A stretch of DNA of 43,598 nucleotides, taken from NCBI GenBank assembly GCA_010014835.2, contig JAAAKB020000001.1:1249608-1293205 (forward strand). The letters run 5' to 3'. Position 1 is the first letter of the stretch. Each line of letters opens with the position of its first letter. Source of the DNA: Apostichopus leukothele (taxonomy: Eukaryota; Echinodermata; Holothuroidea; Aspidochirotida; Stichopodidae). The position numbers were made by a program, and so were the translations under genes. Shown piece after piece: positions 25,559-37,300 of the stretch. The notes beneath the pieces are model-generated. The model searched no databases. It saw only the letters and a list, made by a program, of their open reading frames with translations, and was not told the DNA's origin.

Positions 25559-25686
25559 ACGTAAACTTGGTACAGCATGTTCTTCTTCTTCGTAATCTCA
25601 TTCTCCAGCTTCAGAAACTCTTGAGCTTCCTGCATTGGTTTCTCCAGCTGCTCCATCTCAGATTCCACAGCCTTCACTCGGCTCAG
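25559..25686 (-). CDS. SMC4: SMC4 exon 5 (start of coiled coil)
   Basis: 128 nt, acceptor TTTTTAACAG, donor GTAAGT. It encodes LSRVKAVESEMEQLEKPMQE, AQEFLKLENEITKKKNMLYQ, VY and two bases. Heptad-like spacing and charge fit the first SMC coil. It is the last SMC4 exon recognised; the following 3.3 kb to the ABCC4-like stop codon shows no continuation. Confidence 0.95.
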
Positions 25687-28600
25687 CTGTTAAAAATAAA
25701 TTCCCCAAACATATAGAAGACTTTTTCATTTCAGAAATCAAATTGATCTGTCAATCGCTTGCGAACATACCGATACAATACATGAGAGGCCTTGATATTA
25801 GACAGCACGACAGTACTTGGTAGATGATTTAAGGAACTTGTCCCTCTGAGACATTTTCAGTGTTGGGTATGTACCTATTTCACTTTTAACATTCACTTTT
25901 AACAAACTCTAACTTGAACTGTTCAGGATTGGGATGAGAGCCTCCACTTTTCTTTGTTTCCCTATCATAGGTCTTAATTAATACTCCTTTGGTTGCCCTA
26001 TGATATCAAGATGATACCTTTACTGAAGGTCTAAATTAATACTTTATAAATGGTGAAAGGTTAGGCGAGCATCTTAGTTTAATTGACTACACCCATTTTT
26101 TTTCAAGTGATTCTTAGTAGATTGGGTGAAACGGCAATGAAACTAACGACTGAAGCCCAGAGCAAAGCAGCTTTGCATGGATTCTTTCGTTTCTTCTTGG
26201 GTTTGTGCGATAACGTTTATTCTGAAACTCTAACCTTTTCTCCCCTCTCCTCGTTGAGTTCTTCTACAGCCTTGGCCAATTCTTCAATCGGTGCCTTGAA
26301 TGTGTTGCTCCCGATGATGTCCTCCAGGTACTCCAGCATGCCTTCCTCGTGCTCCGTCAGTGCCTTGGGCTTCATCATTGCTATCTGCTCAACCTCACCC
26401 TGATTTGCAGAAATTTAGAAACGTAATTCTACCGCTAAGCAGTTTAGCTTAAAGGAGCCCTCAAATGAACAGTGCATACTTCTTCATGTAACACAGAATC
26501 ATTCCACAAGTAATGTGATAGTCACATACTGAAGTGCATAATAAACACTAACCAAACAAGAACAAAAATAAACAAAACAAGGATGCCCAAAAGATACCTG
26601 TAAGTTAATGTATAAACAGAATTTATAAACTGTCTTAATTTTTTAACTGTAAGATTCTTAATGAATGGTTTACTTACTAGCAATTACCCACATTTGACAA
26701 CATGTAGCAATATAGCAAAACTGAGAGTTTTGTATTTACACTAACAACAAATTTGGTTAGTTACTCACTGAAATTTTGTTTTTAAAAAAATACATGAACC
26801 TAACCTATTAAAACCAACCAACAAAATAGCATAACTTTGGCAGTTAAGAAACATGCAACAAACATTTAAGTTCATTCGTGTAATCACAAAATAAACGTAG
26901 AGGGGAAGCCTACTCTCAATGAATGCTTTGTAAGAATTGCTTGGAATTTAAAACCATGGTTGACTTGACAAGAAAATTATCCAAATCTTACCTGCAAGAT
27001 AAGAAACCTATTGTGGTCTAGGTCGATGCCGCAATCCTTCAGCAGCGTTGTAACCTCCTTAAACGTGTTCTTCTTCCCGTTGACAAAGTACTGGCTGCTG
27101 CCGTCTTTGTACGCTGTCCTGGACACGACCAACTGACTGCCTGGGATGACATCATAGTCTTTATCATCTGACTGTAAAAAAAACAGGGCAGTATAACTAT
27201 GTAAAGACACACTATAATGACTAAGAAAATCTTTTATGGGCTGTCCTAGAGATGACAAAATAACAATCAAAGGGATGAGGAGAACTGGCAGTGGTAAATG
27301 ATTTATATCTCATATATGTAAGAATAATTTTTATTTTGTACTTTGCGGAACGGAGCAGAAAATATCTGTTATTTTTTCTAGTCGTACATGGACCGAATAG
27401 ACTCTATGTGCCATTACAGCCCAGTACAGTATATATGCAGCGTTATTTACGACACTATTCCGAGGCAGCTGATACAAAGATGCCCTCTCCTTAATTAAGA
27501 CCATGGAACTTTCTTAAATTGGAGCAGAAAATGATGACATGCAATATTTACATTGTATATCCCTACATCTTCCTCCAAAAAAAAAAAAAAAATGCAGCAT
27601 CGGTTCTTCATCAAAGAGAGTTAGTTCTTTCATGTTTGTAAGTCAAGACTAATCACAGCCTTAATTCTGACCATTCCTTTCCCAAAGAAAGCATAAATAA
27701 ATATGAAAACAAAAAATTTGGTTGTGATGATAGCAGCCCATACTGTTACTGCAGAAGGTGATTTGAAAGATTGCAGTCCAAGTGATAACTTTAGTGAATC
27801 CCTCTGGCAACACGTTCAATCTAATTAGTAATTAACTCCCATATTGGGAAAAAAGTTTCACTTACTCCAGTATCGATGATCTTCTGGAAGTGGACAGCCA
27901 CAGAGCAGCTCGATAGATCCTTGAACTGATCTGATTTATGGATCAGAACGGACAGCTTCTTTGATCTGATTTTCGCGGCACGATAGCCAAACACAAACAG
28001 CATAGCATCGATGGTGTTAGACTTCCCGCTCCCATTCGGACCGATGATACAGGAGAAGCTCTGGAAACAATGCCAAATGTCGAGGATAATTTAATTTTTT
28101 CTAATTAGCTAATTTCTTCTCTTGATTTACCCCACATTTTATGTGATATATTGACTGTGTTTTTCTGTTTTTCCATGTACAGATGTCAGACCCCAGTAAA
28201 ACATACTTTTTTTTAAGTATCTTACGACAGTTTTACTCAATTGTTTTGAAAGGACTGTGCAGATGGCAGATCTAAGAGGGGCTCCCTCATCTTGCTTCGA
28301 ATGTGCAACACATTTGGTTCGGACTCTTAATTTCCATGTACCAGCTGTGATATTCAGCAGTGCAAAATGGTAATTACACGATCATTATTTAAGCAGTTGG
28401 CTGCAGTTTTGGTAAAATTCTTTAGCCATCAAAAGTTTCAATAGAAACAAGTTATTTTCATAGTGTGGTGTATAATGTCATGACAGATCTTACAATTTCG
28501 TGGCTTTTCTACAGAACAATTAGTCATGGCCTACCATGGCCTACCACAGAGAGTTGATTTGCCTATCCTACTTGCAAAGAAACAAAAAAGTAGCTAAGAG

Positions 28601-29093
28601 AACTGTTGAGGTTAAAGTAAATATTGATTAATTTGATTCTCTTTGAAAGAAATAGTTCATGAACTTCTTAGAGAATGACGTTGGTAAAGTAAAGAGAATG
28701 CTGATGAAAAGTGGAATATTGATACAAACTGCAACCAGCTATTTCAACTATCGAAATCTGTTGTACAAAATCATTCACAAAGCTACATCCTATTATTCTG
28801 AATTGGTTTAATAATTTTCAAACATATTTGTCAATTCTGTTTCAACCGAAGGAACTTACCTTGTGAAATGGTCCTAGGGTTATTTTTCCAGCATAAGATT
28901 TAAAGTTCTCTGTCGCTATCTGAGATATTATCAATCGCGATGTAGGTGATACAGAGTTTGTAGATAACTCTGATGGATTCTCTTTTGTAGTGTTATGGTT
29001 ATCCGCCGAAGTCTCATGGGTGTCCTCCTTGACTTCTGGACCCTCTGGCGGATCCTCCATGGAAGGGTTTTCCTCAGTTTTGATTTCAGGCAT
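25559..29093 (-). CDS. SMC4: SMC4 (condensin ATPase subunit), first five coding exons
   Basis: Exons in transcript order: 29093-28860, 28060-27866, 27171-26992, 26399-26235 and 25686-25559 (902 nt, 300 codons plus two bases). The start ATG at 29093-29091 has A at -3 and an in-frame TAG upstream at 29114-29112. An acidic, Thr/Asn-rich N-terminus of about 50 residues precedes the conserved head: ATENFKSYAGKITLGPFHK, Walker A GPNGSGKSN, then FGYRAAKIRSKKLSVLIHKS, GIDLDHNRFLILQ, the SMC4-specific GEVEQIAMMKPKALTEHEEG and MLEYLEDIIG, then the beginning of the first coiled coil. SMC4 pairs with SMC2 in condensin to compact mitotic chromosomes. A full protein is about 1,250-1,300 residues; hinge, second coil and C-terminal ATPase half were not found downstream. 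The first four exon junctions are all phase 0. Confidence 0.96.
26235..26399 (-). CDS. SMC4: SMC4 exon 4
   Basis: 165 nt (55 codons), acceptor CAAATCAG, donor GTTAGA. It encodes GEVEQIAMMKPKALTEHEEG, then MLEYLEDIIGSNTFKAPIEE and LAKAVEELNEERGEK, where the head passes into the coiled coil. The opposite strand is open by chance over this exon. Confidence 0.97.
26992..27171 (-). CDS. SMC4: SMC4 exon 3
   Basis: 180 nt (60 codons), acceptor TTTTTTTTACAG, donor GTAAGA. It encodes SDDKDYDVIPGSQLVVSR through GIDLDHNRFLILQ, the conserved DNA-facing part of the SMC head before the Q-loop-like GEVEQI segment. Confidence 0.97.
27866..28060 (-). CDS. SMC4: SMC4 exon 2 (Walker A)
   Basis: 195 nt (65 codons), acceptor TTTCCAG, donor GTAAGT. 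It opens SFSCIIGPNGSGKSNTIDAM, carrying the P-loop, continues through YRAAKIRSKKLSVLIHKSDQ and ends HFQKIIDTG. Confidence 0.97.
28860..29093 (-). CDS. SMC4: SMC4 exon 1 (start codon)
   Basis: 234 nt (78 codons), donor GTAAGT. It begins MPEIKTEENPSMEDPPEGPE and ends ISQIATENFKSYAGKITLGP then FHK. The acidic N-terminal extension is typical of SMC4. Just upstream, TTCTCACAG at about 29125-29117 looks like a splice acceptor, suggesting a 5' UTR intron. Confidence 0.95.
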
Positions 29094-30281
29094 AGTGAAT
29101 TGCACAGAATCCTAGCTGTGAGAATTATCATAAGAATTAAGAAAGTCTGAAATGGCCATTTATGGCACCTCCTATCCTATACATAATAAAAATTCACTTT
29201 CATGTGGGAAAAAAAGAAGGAAGGGTGTCATCATTCTGTGGGGCAAGCCCTCTTTACTAATGACACACAAAAAGGCCTAGCCTTTGCTTGAATTAAAAAA
29301 GTCAGTGATAGGCCTATAGACTATCGTACCATAGATTCCATTGACAAATGTGACAAAAGTGTAGTTGGGTAGCTAGATAAGTTGATATAGCCTAACATTA
29401 GTACCTTTATTACTAGTTTTACTAGGCCAAGGTGAAAGCCCTCTTATTGGTTCCTAACCTGCCATGTAAGGATTCAATCCAGAAGCCAATTTGGAGATGC
29501 TTGTTAAACACATTTTTGCCGCACAACATTAAAACCATAGCCTGTTGGATGCGATTATAGAAATTAAATCAATTAACCAGCACATCGGCAAGTAAACCCT
29601 ATTTCAAGTGTGCTAGGCCTGGCTTGTTATGCAATGTGTATTTTGAAAAGTGAACTTAAATCAATGATCATGTTAATTTCCGTAGCTAGCCCTACAATAG
29701 TTCCGAATCAAACCATCACTAGGTCATTTCAGCCATCGGTACTATCCGCCATATAAAATGTGCTCTTTCCGCCATAGACAAACTGCCATTCCCCCCATGG
29801 CAGTGAAGCAATTTTTGTATTGCGGAATGAGCACATTATTGTGGGTGCATTGCATATACTTTACTCTACCAAGGCCAGCAAAATCCAAAAAATCGGTCAT
29901 TTAAATCGACAATCACAATCGGTTTCAATGAACAATCAGCCTAATTTAATTTGATTTATTCAACCAAGAATTATATATTTGAAGAATGTGCATTGACTCT
30001 TACATTGAACTTACAATTAAAACTATTCAATCAACTTGTACATTAAAGACTTAAAAATTAGGCCTAGACATTAGACCTGTTTTACTGTATAGTAAAGGCT
30101 TCATAATTGACGCACCTTCGTAATTGACGCACCTTCAAATATCACTAGCAACGATACAGCAGGCAACCTAAACTTTTTGCAGCTAAGTAGAGTTACATAC
30201 AGTATTTCATGAGTTTGAATCCATTTCTGCTACCCTATGTGCTAATCAATTTGTGGTTATATTTAAGCTTTTAACACCCTC
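29094..30281. other. SMC4 upstream region
   Basis: Possible 5' UTR intron acceptor at about 29117 and candidate promoter at 29.7-29.9 kb; otherwise nothing recognised up to the gap. Confidence 0.6.
29700..29880 (-). promoter_or_regulatory. Possible SMC4 core promoter with two ATGGCGG motifs
   Basis: CCGCCAT occurs at 29746-29752 and 29769-29775, in the same orientation; in the SMC4 sense both read ATGGCGG, the YY1-type core common at metazoan transcription starts. They lie about 650 bp upstream of the ATG, with a possible UTR-intron acceptor near 29117 between. Position and motif only; no transcript evidence. Confidence 0.35.
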
Positions 30282-30381
30282 NNNNNNNNNNNNNNNNNNN
30301 NNNNNNNNNNNNNNNNNNNNNNNNNNNNNNNNNNNNNNNNNNNNNNNNNNNNNNNNNNNNNNNNNNNNNNNNNNNNNNNNN
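30282..30381. other. Assembly gap (100 N)
   Basis: Exactly 100 N, placed between the upstream region of SMC4 and the 3' end of the KCTD5-like gene; a CT run and a 20-base poly-C follow closely. Confidence 0.97.
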
Positions 30382-31277
30382 CTCTCTCTCTTTCAACATT
30401 CCATTAGACTATATTATCATTTTATCGATCACTACTTCCTTTGTACTTTAATACCAGTTTGAAAAAATATCCTACGAAGTAGAAAAAATATTGAGTTTTT
30501 GCTTATTTGCTTATTCTACCCCCCCCCCCCCCCCCCCCAATATGTTGGTTTAAAATCTAATTCTTCAACTGCATGCAATTTTTGCGGTTGCAACAACAAC
30601 ACACATTAACCACAAGAACAGATGATGGAATATAATATGTTTTTACAGGGAAGAAAACAACACTTGGCAAACTAAAATTGAAAAACAAAGCAAGGTAAAT
30701 TATATTTGACAAACTTGGAGTTGTAAATACTTTAGAAAAATGATCTTTTGCCCTCTGTTAACACCCTCATAAAATTACCTTTCAAGCCCCACTACAAATA
30801 AAAAAAAAAAAAAAAAAGGAAAGAAAGTCAGAAAGAAAGAAATATTTCATCCCATAAACGAAAGACTAAATATATCAAGTGAACGTTGGGCAACCAGGAC
30901 AAGGTAAAATGAATCTTGTCAAGACCTTTCATAATAACTGTCAACCAGTCTTCAGTTGGAAATTCAATGCATAGAAACTATGGGATCACCAAAGCCAGTC
31001 CTTCAGAAGCTTGTTTTTCTCTTTTCGTGGTTCTGTTCAATGACACTTTTGGCTGGCCATCATCACCTCATATTCAAAGAGTTATTAAACTTCTCCTCGC
31101 AAGACAAATCCGGATATCGTCTTTCACCTTTCTTCGTCACTTTTTGCATTTCATCGGAGACTTTAAAGGAACCAGGCTCTTTTTGCTGGATATCGTGTAA
31201 CCTCCGTCACGCTGCAGTCTTGCCTTTGTGAATTCTTTTTGTTGCCTAAGGAATGGAAGTTTTTCCGTTCAAGCAAT
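30382..31277 (-). other. KCTD5-like 3' flank
   Basis: Probably includes the 3' UTR (about 30.9-31.28 kb, less AT-rich than its surroundings). Further left are a 20-base poly-C (30519-30538), a poly-A run and an A/G tract near 30797-30841. Plus-strand open frames here lack family resemblance. Confidence 0.55.
30519..30538. repeat. Poly-C run of 20
   Basis: Twenty consecutive C, one of several long C or G homopolymers in the window (also near 80, 3927, 14421, 15969, 16213 and 37349). Confidence 0.95.
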
Positions 31278-31322
31278 CTATGTTCGATGCTGTCTTATTC
31301 TTGAACCTCTATCTTGAAGAAT
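31278..31322 (-). CDS. KCTD5: KCTD5-like terminal coding exon
   Basis: 45 nt, acceptor CTTTATTTTGTCATCAG. It encodes [14 protein letters not shown] and TAG, directly matching the family C-terminus ILQERGSRM. The phase fits the previous exon ending DRAK. The 3' UTR should extend left toward about 30.9 kb; no clear AATAAA is seen on this strand. Confidence 0.93.
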   Translation of the reverse strand: MLQDRGSRIRQHRT

Positions 31323-34300
31323 CTGATGACAAAATAAAGACAGAAAAAAATTTCATTAAAATCTCTTTATGTCATCCACAAATAACTTCCTCCGTAGTTC
31401 GGCTTTCCCTCTGTACTTTTTTGTTGTTGTTGGTGTTGCTATTAGTTACAACCAGAAAACATGGACCACATCAAAGTACTCTATGGCTGTGTCCCTCTGG
31501 TATATTCCTTATAAGATGGGTTACGTTGCTTGGATCTCCGAAGCGGAGGTCAAACCTGTAGCAATATGTAGACGGTAGCATAATAACCGACAGAAAGCTA
31601 ATTGGCTTAGCGAGTTCTTCCCCAAATTAACTATGAGAACATTCAACAGTAGCAATGACTATAACATCTGTTTGGTATGGAACCATTATTGACTTCAAGT
31701 AATGAACAAGATTCTTGAACGGATGCAGACCGCCATGTATATCAAATTCATTCATGCTTTACTTTAGGAGTTTACAAGGTTTTCAGATTTTGCCTTCTGC
31801 TGCTCTTTCACTTTCACAAAAAACATTAGGAGTCTAACAGTGCAAACTAATGTGGATCTAAATAACAACAATGAAGTTAGTAGTAGTAGTAGTACTAGTT
31901 TAAAGGCCAAATTACATAAGAGTAACTGGAAAAAAAGAAAAGAAAAAAAGGGTCTTCAAAGTTAACAGTTTGAGTAAATATTGACTTTACAAGGTACCCA
32001 GAGTTTGTTCTCTGTGGATCTCAACTGACCTTTGGATTCCACAGCAACAAATAGGGTTCTTACACTCACATAGGTGGATCAACCTACAAAGTATGAAGTT
32101 CTTCCAAGATTACATTAACAGCTATAGTTTTTCCTATTTTTTTTCTTCGGACCTTTACCTATGCTGACCTACAAATGACCGTTGACTTCCACCAATGTCA
32201 ATAGAATTCTTGTATTCATGAAGAGAGGTTTTACATAACTAATATGGAGTTCAACCAAGCTGTACTGTTTTAGCTATTATGTTTATAAGCTATTCAAACT
32301 GTGACACCTGTTATTGCAAAGGACAAGCAACTTTTCACCAAGTCTTATACTCACTAAGGTGGATCTACACACCGGGTACGAGATCAATCTAAGCTTCTTC
32401 TTCAGTTTTCCTTTCACAAGGGATTTCATACTTTGACCTATGTAGCCCTCAAATGACCTCTGAGTGACCTTTATGGGAAGAAACTTTCTGATACTCACTC
32501 CTACTTTTATGTTGAAGTTTTAATTTATAGGGACTTATTGTGTTTTTTAACCCATCACGACCTCAGATTAGGTTTAACTTCTATGGAAAACAACAGGTCT
32601 CTACCACTCACTAAGATGAATCGACATATCAATTATGAAGTTACTTTAATCATGTACTATAAAAGTTGTGTTTACAAGCCAGGGGCATCACATACATACA
32701 TTCATACACACACACACACATCACATCACATATATCCTTCTAAATTTGACAAGGAATAGAAATGTCAACGATGTACATGGCAGAATTGTATCACAACTGT
32801 AGCTAGAACAGTTGTACGGACAAAGAGGAAGTCGGTATTGTACTGCAGTGGGCAGTATTCGTTTATCAACAACGTAGAGGGCGGTATTCGTTTATCAACA
32901 ATATAGAGGGCAGTATTCGTTTATCAACATGGTAGAGGGCAGTGTTCGTTTATCAACAAGGTAGAGGGCAGTATTCGTTTATCAACAATGTAGAGTTGCA
33001 GTACTTACTTTTGCTCTGTCGGTGGATTCTGGTCTCGCCGTCGGGCCAGAGCTATTACTTATTTCCTTTGAGACTACGCATAGAAATTCTGACTGGTTCT
33101 CTTCCCCATAGTTATAGGATGAACCAATACTGACCAACTGAAAACAAATTTGAAACCCATATTAGTGACAATGACATGCTGAATGTTATCGTAAAGACAC
33201 TTTTTTTTTCATAGGGAGTATCATTTTCAGACATATTTCTTGCATTCTTTGCTAAAAATTGAAAGTTTCTGAAAACCCTAAATATACAGTTAAAAAAAAC
33301 CCAACAAAACAAAAACAGCAATGTCACCTACAGTCGTAAACCTTCAAGACTGATACACAGTTTGAGTCTAATATATATGGATCAATTTATTTTTCCAGTT
33401 AATATTTCCTTCCTATGGAATATATTAACAACTATTACTACTTCACACAGTACCAATGGTACCATGTGCAATAGATTTTGTTGACATCATTAGCCTGCGT
33501 CTCCTAAACATGCAAGGACAGTTTGTGACATAAAAAAAAGAGTTAGACATATTGACAACCAACTAGGAAGCAAGCAACCAAACTTGGTACAGTAAGACTG
33601 CAGATGTTATGAAACAGGGATGCGATTTAGTGAAGCAATTCTTCATTTATAAGATATAGCTCAGATTTCATAATTATGCACACTACAGTAGATTAATAAA
33701 CACTTCTAAATCTCAAATAACTCATCAGTAATCAGTCCTCTGGAATAACTGTACATTGAATAGACAAATTGATTTACATATTTCTGTAATATCTACAACA
33801 ATAATACTTTGGCCCTCAAACCTAGTTCAGAAGACAAATTACTGACATAAAGTAACGTCCTCTGGGAATTAACTCTGGGAGTTTGACCAATTGGTCACAA
33901 TAAACCCACCCACCCTGTATAATTTCATTATTGTAACATTTCCCGTTATGCCAGGGCACTTGAATCCCAAAACGAGAAATTCATTGGATATTGTCACTGC
34001 TAATAAACTGGACACTGCCTTATCAAACCATACAGAGATGAAAATGGCTCCTGTGTCAATAACCAGCTGAATTAAACTTGCTTTCAAGTTATACAGGACA
34101 AATTTCTAGCTACATTGACTGATTACGATGACCAATCACCTGCTCAAACCTCCAGCCATCTGACATCGTTGAAATCATCTGTGTGAGTTCCCCTTCTTGA
34201 GACTGGATTACACGATAGACATGTTTTCTTGGAGCCTGTCGTCCAGAGGAAAAGAGAAAACAAAGTCAGATAAATTAATATTCATGATAAAGATGATGAT

Positions 34301-37300
34301 GTGATGATGTTGACATCTTAGTCAAGCTGCACTTTTTTAATTTTTTTATTTTGCATTCGTCAACCAGTGCCATTAACTTCACCAAGCCCATCCAGTATTA
34401 CTCGTCATCACAGAATATAAATTGCAAATGGTCTAACTAGGACAACCTCCTTGATTCTTTAAACAAATGAACATTAATGCCATTAATGAAAGATTTGGGT
34501 TTACAATATTTTTGGAAATCATGCAGGTGCTTAAACAGTCTTAATAGAGTTACATACAACCCATTGCTTTTTCTTAACCCTGAACCCCTCCCTCCACCTC
34601 CCAGGGGTCCTCAGTTCCTTTTCTACTTGTTTGATAAATTTGTTAATATTCTGATTATTTGGCCTTTAAACCCAAATACTTATGACTCTGGCTATAGAGC
34701 TGACAAAGAAGCTGATGACTGTGCTAAATAAATTCACAGTAAGATGCTGGTAGGGTAATGGACACATTTGTGTTGTACAATATACAGTAATACACACACT
34801 ATTGAGGGGTGCTTGATAACTACTGTAAAATTATACAGTAATAGTTGTGCAAGTGATAGTGAACAGTACTGTATTGTTACCATTACTATGCAGTACTGTA
34901 TTGTTACCATTACTATGCAGTAATGTATTGTTACCGTTACTATGCAGTACTGTATTGCTATTGTTACTAGGCAGTACTATATTGTTATATTACTATGCGG
35001 TATTGTACTGTTACTATTATTATGTAGTACTGTATTGTTACCATTACTATGCAGTACTGTATTGTTACCATTACTATGCAGTACTGTATTGTTACTATTA
35101 CTGCAAGTAATCATAGGCATAGAATTTCACCATTTTAGCTACTGTACTTGCTCAAAAATACCGGTGCTAAAAAAATCTACTGACTAAAATCACTGCCATT
35201 TCCCTAAATTAGAACATGCATCAGTTAGTAAATGTACAGGCTTTTGAGAGCAGCCCAATAACATTGGCTGGTAACACACAGTAAAGCTTATGTTAGCTAC
35301 AAAAATCATCCCTAGGTAGTCTTTGACAGACGATTGTCCACTGACTTACTGGACAATGTGATTTAAATGTTCTTAATGTCTACTGGCAGAAAATTATGAC
35401 TTTTCTTGTTTTACTGGCAAATGGCAAAATCCACTGGCATTTAGCCAGTAAATAGCCCAAGTTTGGAGACCTGTAAGTTTTCAGTATGCTGTGATAAATA
35501 AAAATGTTCAGCTGTTCGGTTAGCATAAAGCCAGTTCCAGGCCTACCAACATAGGCTTCAAGTATGTGGTATACTCTACTGTAAACTCCAACACTCACTC
35601 AACAAGCTAGCTATGAACCAGTACAGGTTGTACATGAACCAGAAAACTGCTGCAGAAAGCTGGAACAATCAATTATTGTTCCCTGCACGACTTTATCCCA
35701 AGATATATTTATAAAGTTACAAAGTGAATGAAGGCCTTAAATGGCATGTCCGTAGTGGGCGTTGTTGTGGTAATAAAAATTAACTCTGAAGAAGAGTCCT
35801 TTGCTTAAACAGATATTGTGTTCTATTTTTAAGGGTGAAAGGAACATTATAATAACAAAAATGGTATTATACCAAATAAGTAATTAAACAAACATATACT
35901 GGTTATCAAACAACTTTCGAGAAGCAAAGTAACATGTGACTCAGTTTTTTATCTTTTTACAAAAAGTAAAGAAAGTAATGGATCGACGATAACTCTCTAG
36001 TTTACAGATCATCTCACTAGATATTGTTTTTTGTTTTTTTTACTCTACTGTAGCTGACAATGTAAAGAGGATCAGTGTTGGAACCTGAACTTTTAGAACA
36101 GATTTTTTTTCTGGTGGTGTGGAAATGTTGAAAAACATGCCTTTATAAACCTTAAAGGCAAAATTGTGAAGGTTAATAATCTTAAATTCTCCTGCTGAGC
36201 TGTGAACAAATTTAGCTGTTTTGGCTGTCTTTTCAGCAACATATAAAAATATTTTTGGCCTTGTTTGAAACTTTCGTTGCTTCGAATTTGATCAGCAATT
36301 TAAACATCACTACGTCATTGCTTAACTGTGAAATGCTCTAAAGTATACTGTAGGCGTAACTCCAACATCCTTGTGTGCACTTTCAATTCTTCATTGTGTG
36401 GCTATATCAAAGACCTAGACACACTGATTCAAAACTGTTATTTCTACTGTACATGTGTAACAAACGCAGAGTAAAATTAATATACTTTAACTCTCTCGTG
36501 CTCCACAGAAACATTGATTCCTTCCATCATACCAATAGTTTCTCTAAAAAATATTTTCAATAAAACCTTGCTTATCAGCAAAAACCAATCAAGAATTATA
36601 GACAAGGCCACAGAAATGATTATTGCAAACTGCACAGTCTGTATAGAAAGATAAAAGTGAATGACAGTAACTGGCCATTATCCCATTCTGGTATATTTGC
36701 TAGATGATTACAGACACTATAATGCTTGCATGAGCATTGCTGTGGTTGTTTGTTTGTTGTCACAATGGGCTTATAATGTAAACAGTGAATTACAAAAATC
36801 TACAGTTTTGGTAGAGTTGGTATTTTGTCAAATTAAGTATAAGTTTTGAAGCTTTAAAGACTGACATTAGATTTGTAAATACATATGATTGGATATGCTA
36901 TACATATTCTAAGAATAGACCGATGGTAATACTGTACAGTATATTCCAGGTACACGTGAACACAGAAGCAGGAACGGTCACTCCCTGACAATTAACAGAA
37001 CTTAACATAGCCCAATCATACAGTGCTATTTCAAGATTGTGAAAGGGAGGTTTGTTATTTTCGGTGTTAGTTAGTACACCTTTATTGATGTCCAGGAATT
37101 GTTTACAAGTCCACTTTAAAATTATCTTATTGTTCATAAGAAAACTTATACTGTACTCTACTATAAGGACAACACAGTTGAAACAAAGTTCCTCCAATAA
37201 TTCTTTAGTTTTACAGAACAGTTGAGCAGTGTTAATCAATTCCCAATTCCTCAGAATTACTAAAAAGAAGGCCATTTCTTTCCAGTTTTTGTGAAACATT

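Larger units (their letters stand above)
25687..28859 (-). other. SMC4 introns
   Basis: Introns 25687-26234, 26400-26991, 27172-27865 and 28061-28859 are AT-rich. A poly-A run lies near 27577-27591. No mobile element recognised. Confidence 0.8.
31323..33008 (-). other. KCTD5-like last intron
   Basis: Holds the degenerate repeat block and the 29-bp minisatellite listed separately, plus a short (AGT)n run near 31878-31893. Confidence 0.8.

Noticed and set aside
26083-26403. 106-codon plus-strand open frame
   Set aside because: It is the antisense of SMC4 exon 4, whose minus-strand translation matches SMC4 precisely.
30916-31231. Overlapping plus-strand frames opposite the KCTD5-like 3' region
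   Set aside because: They lie opposite the probable 3' UTR of the minus-strand gene and show no family resemblance.
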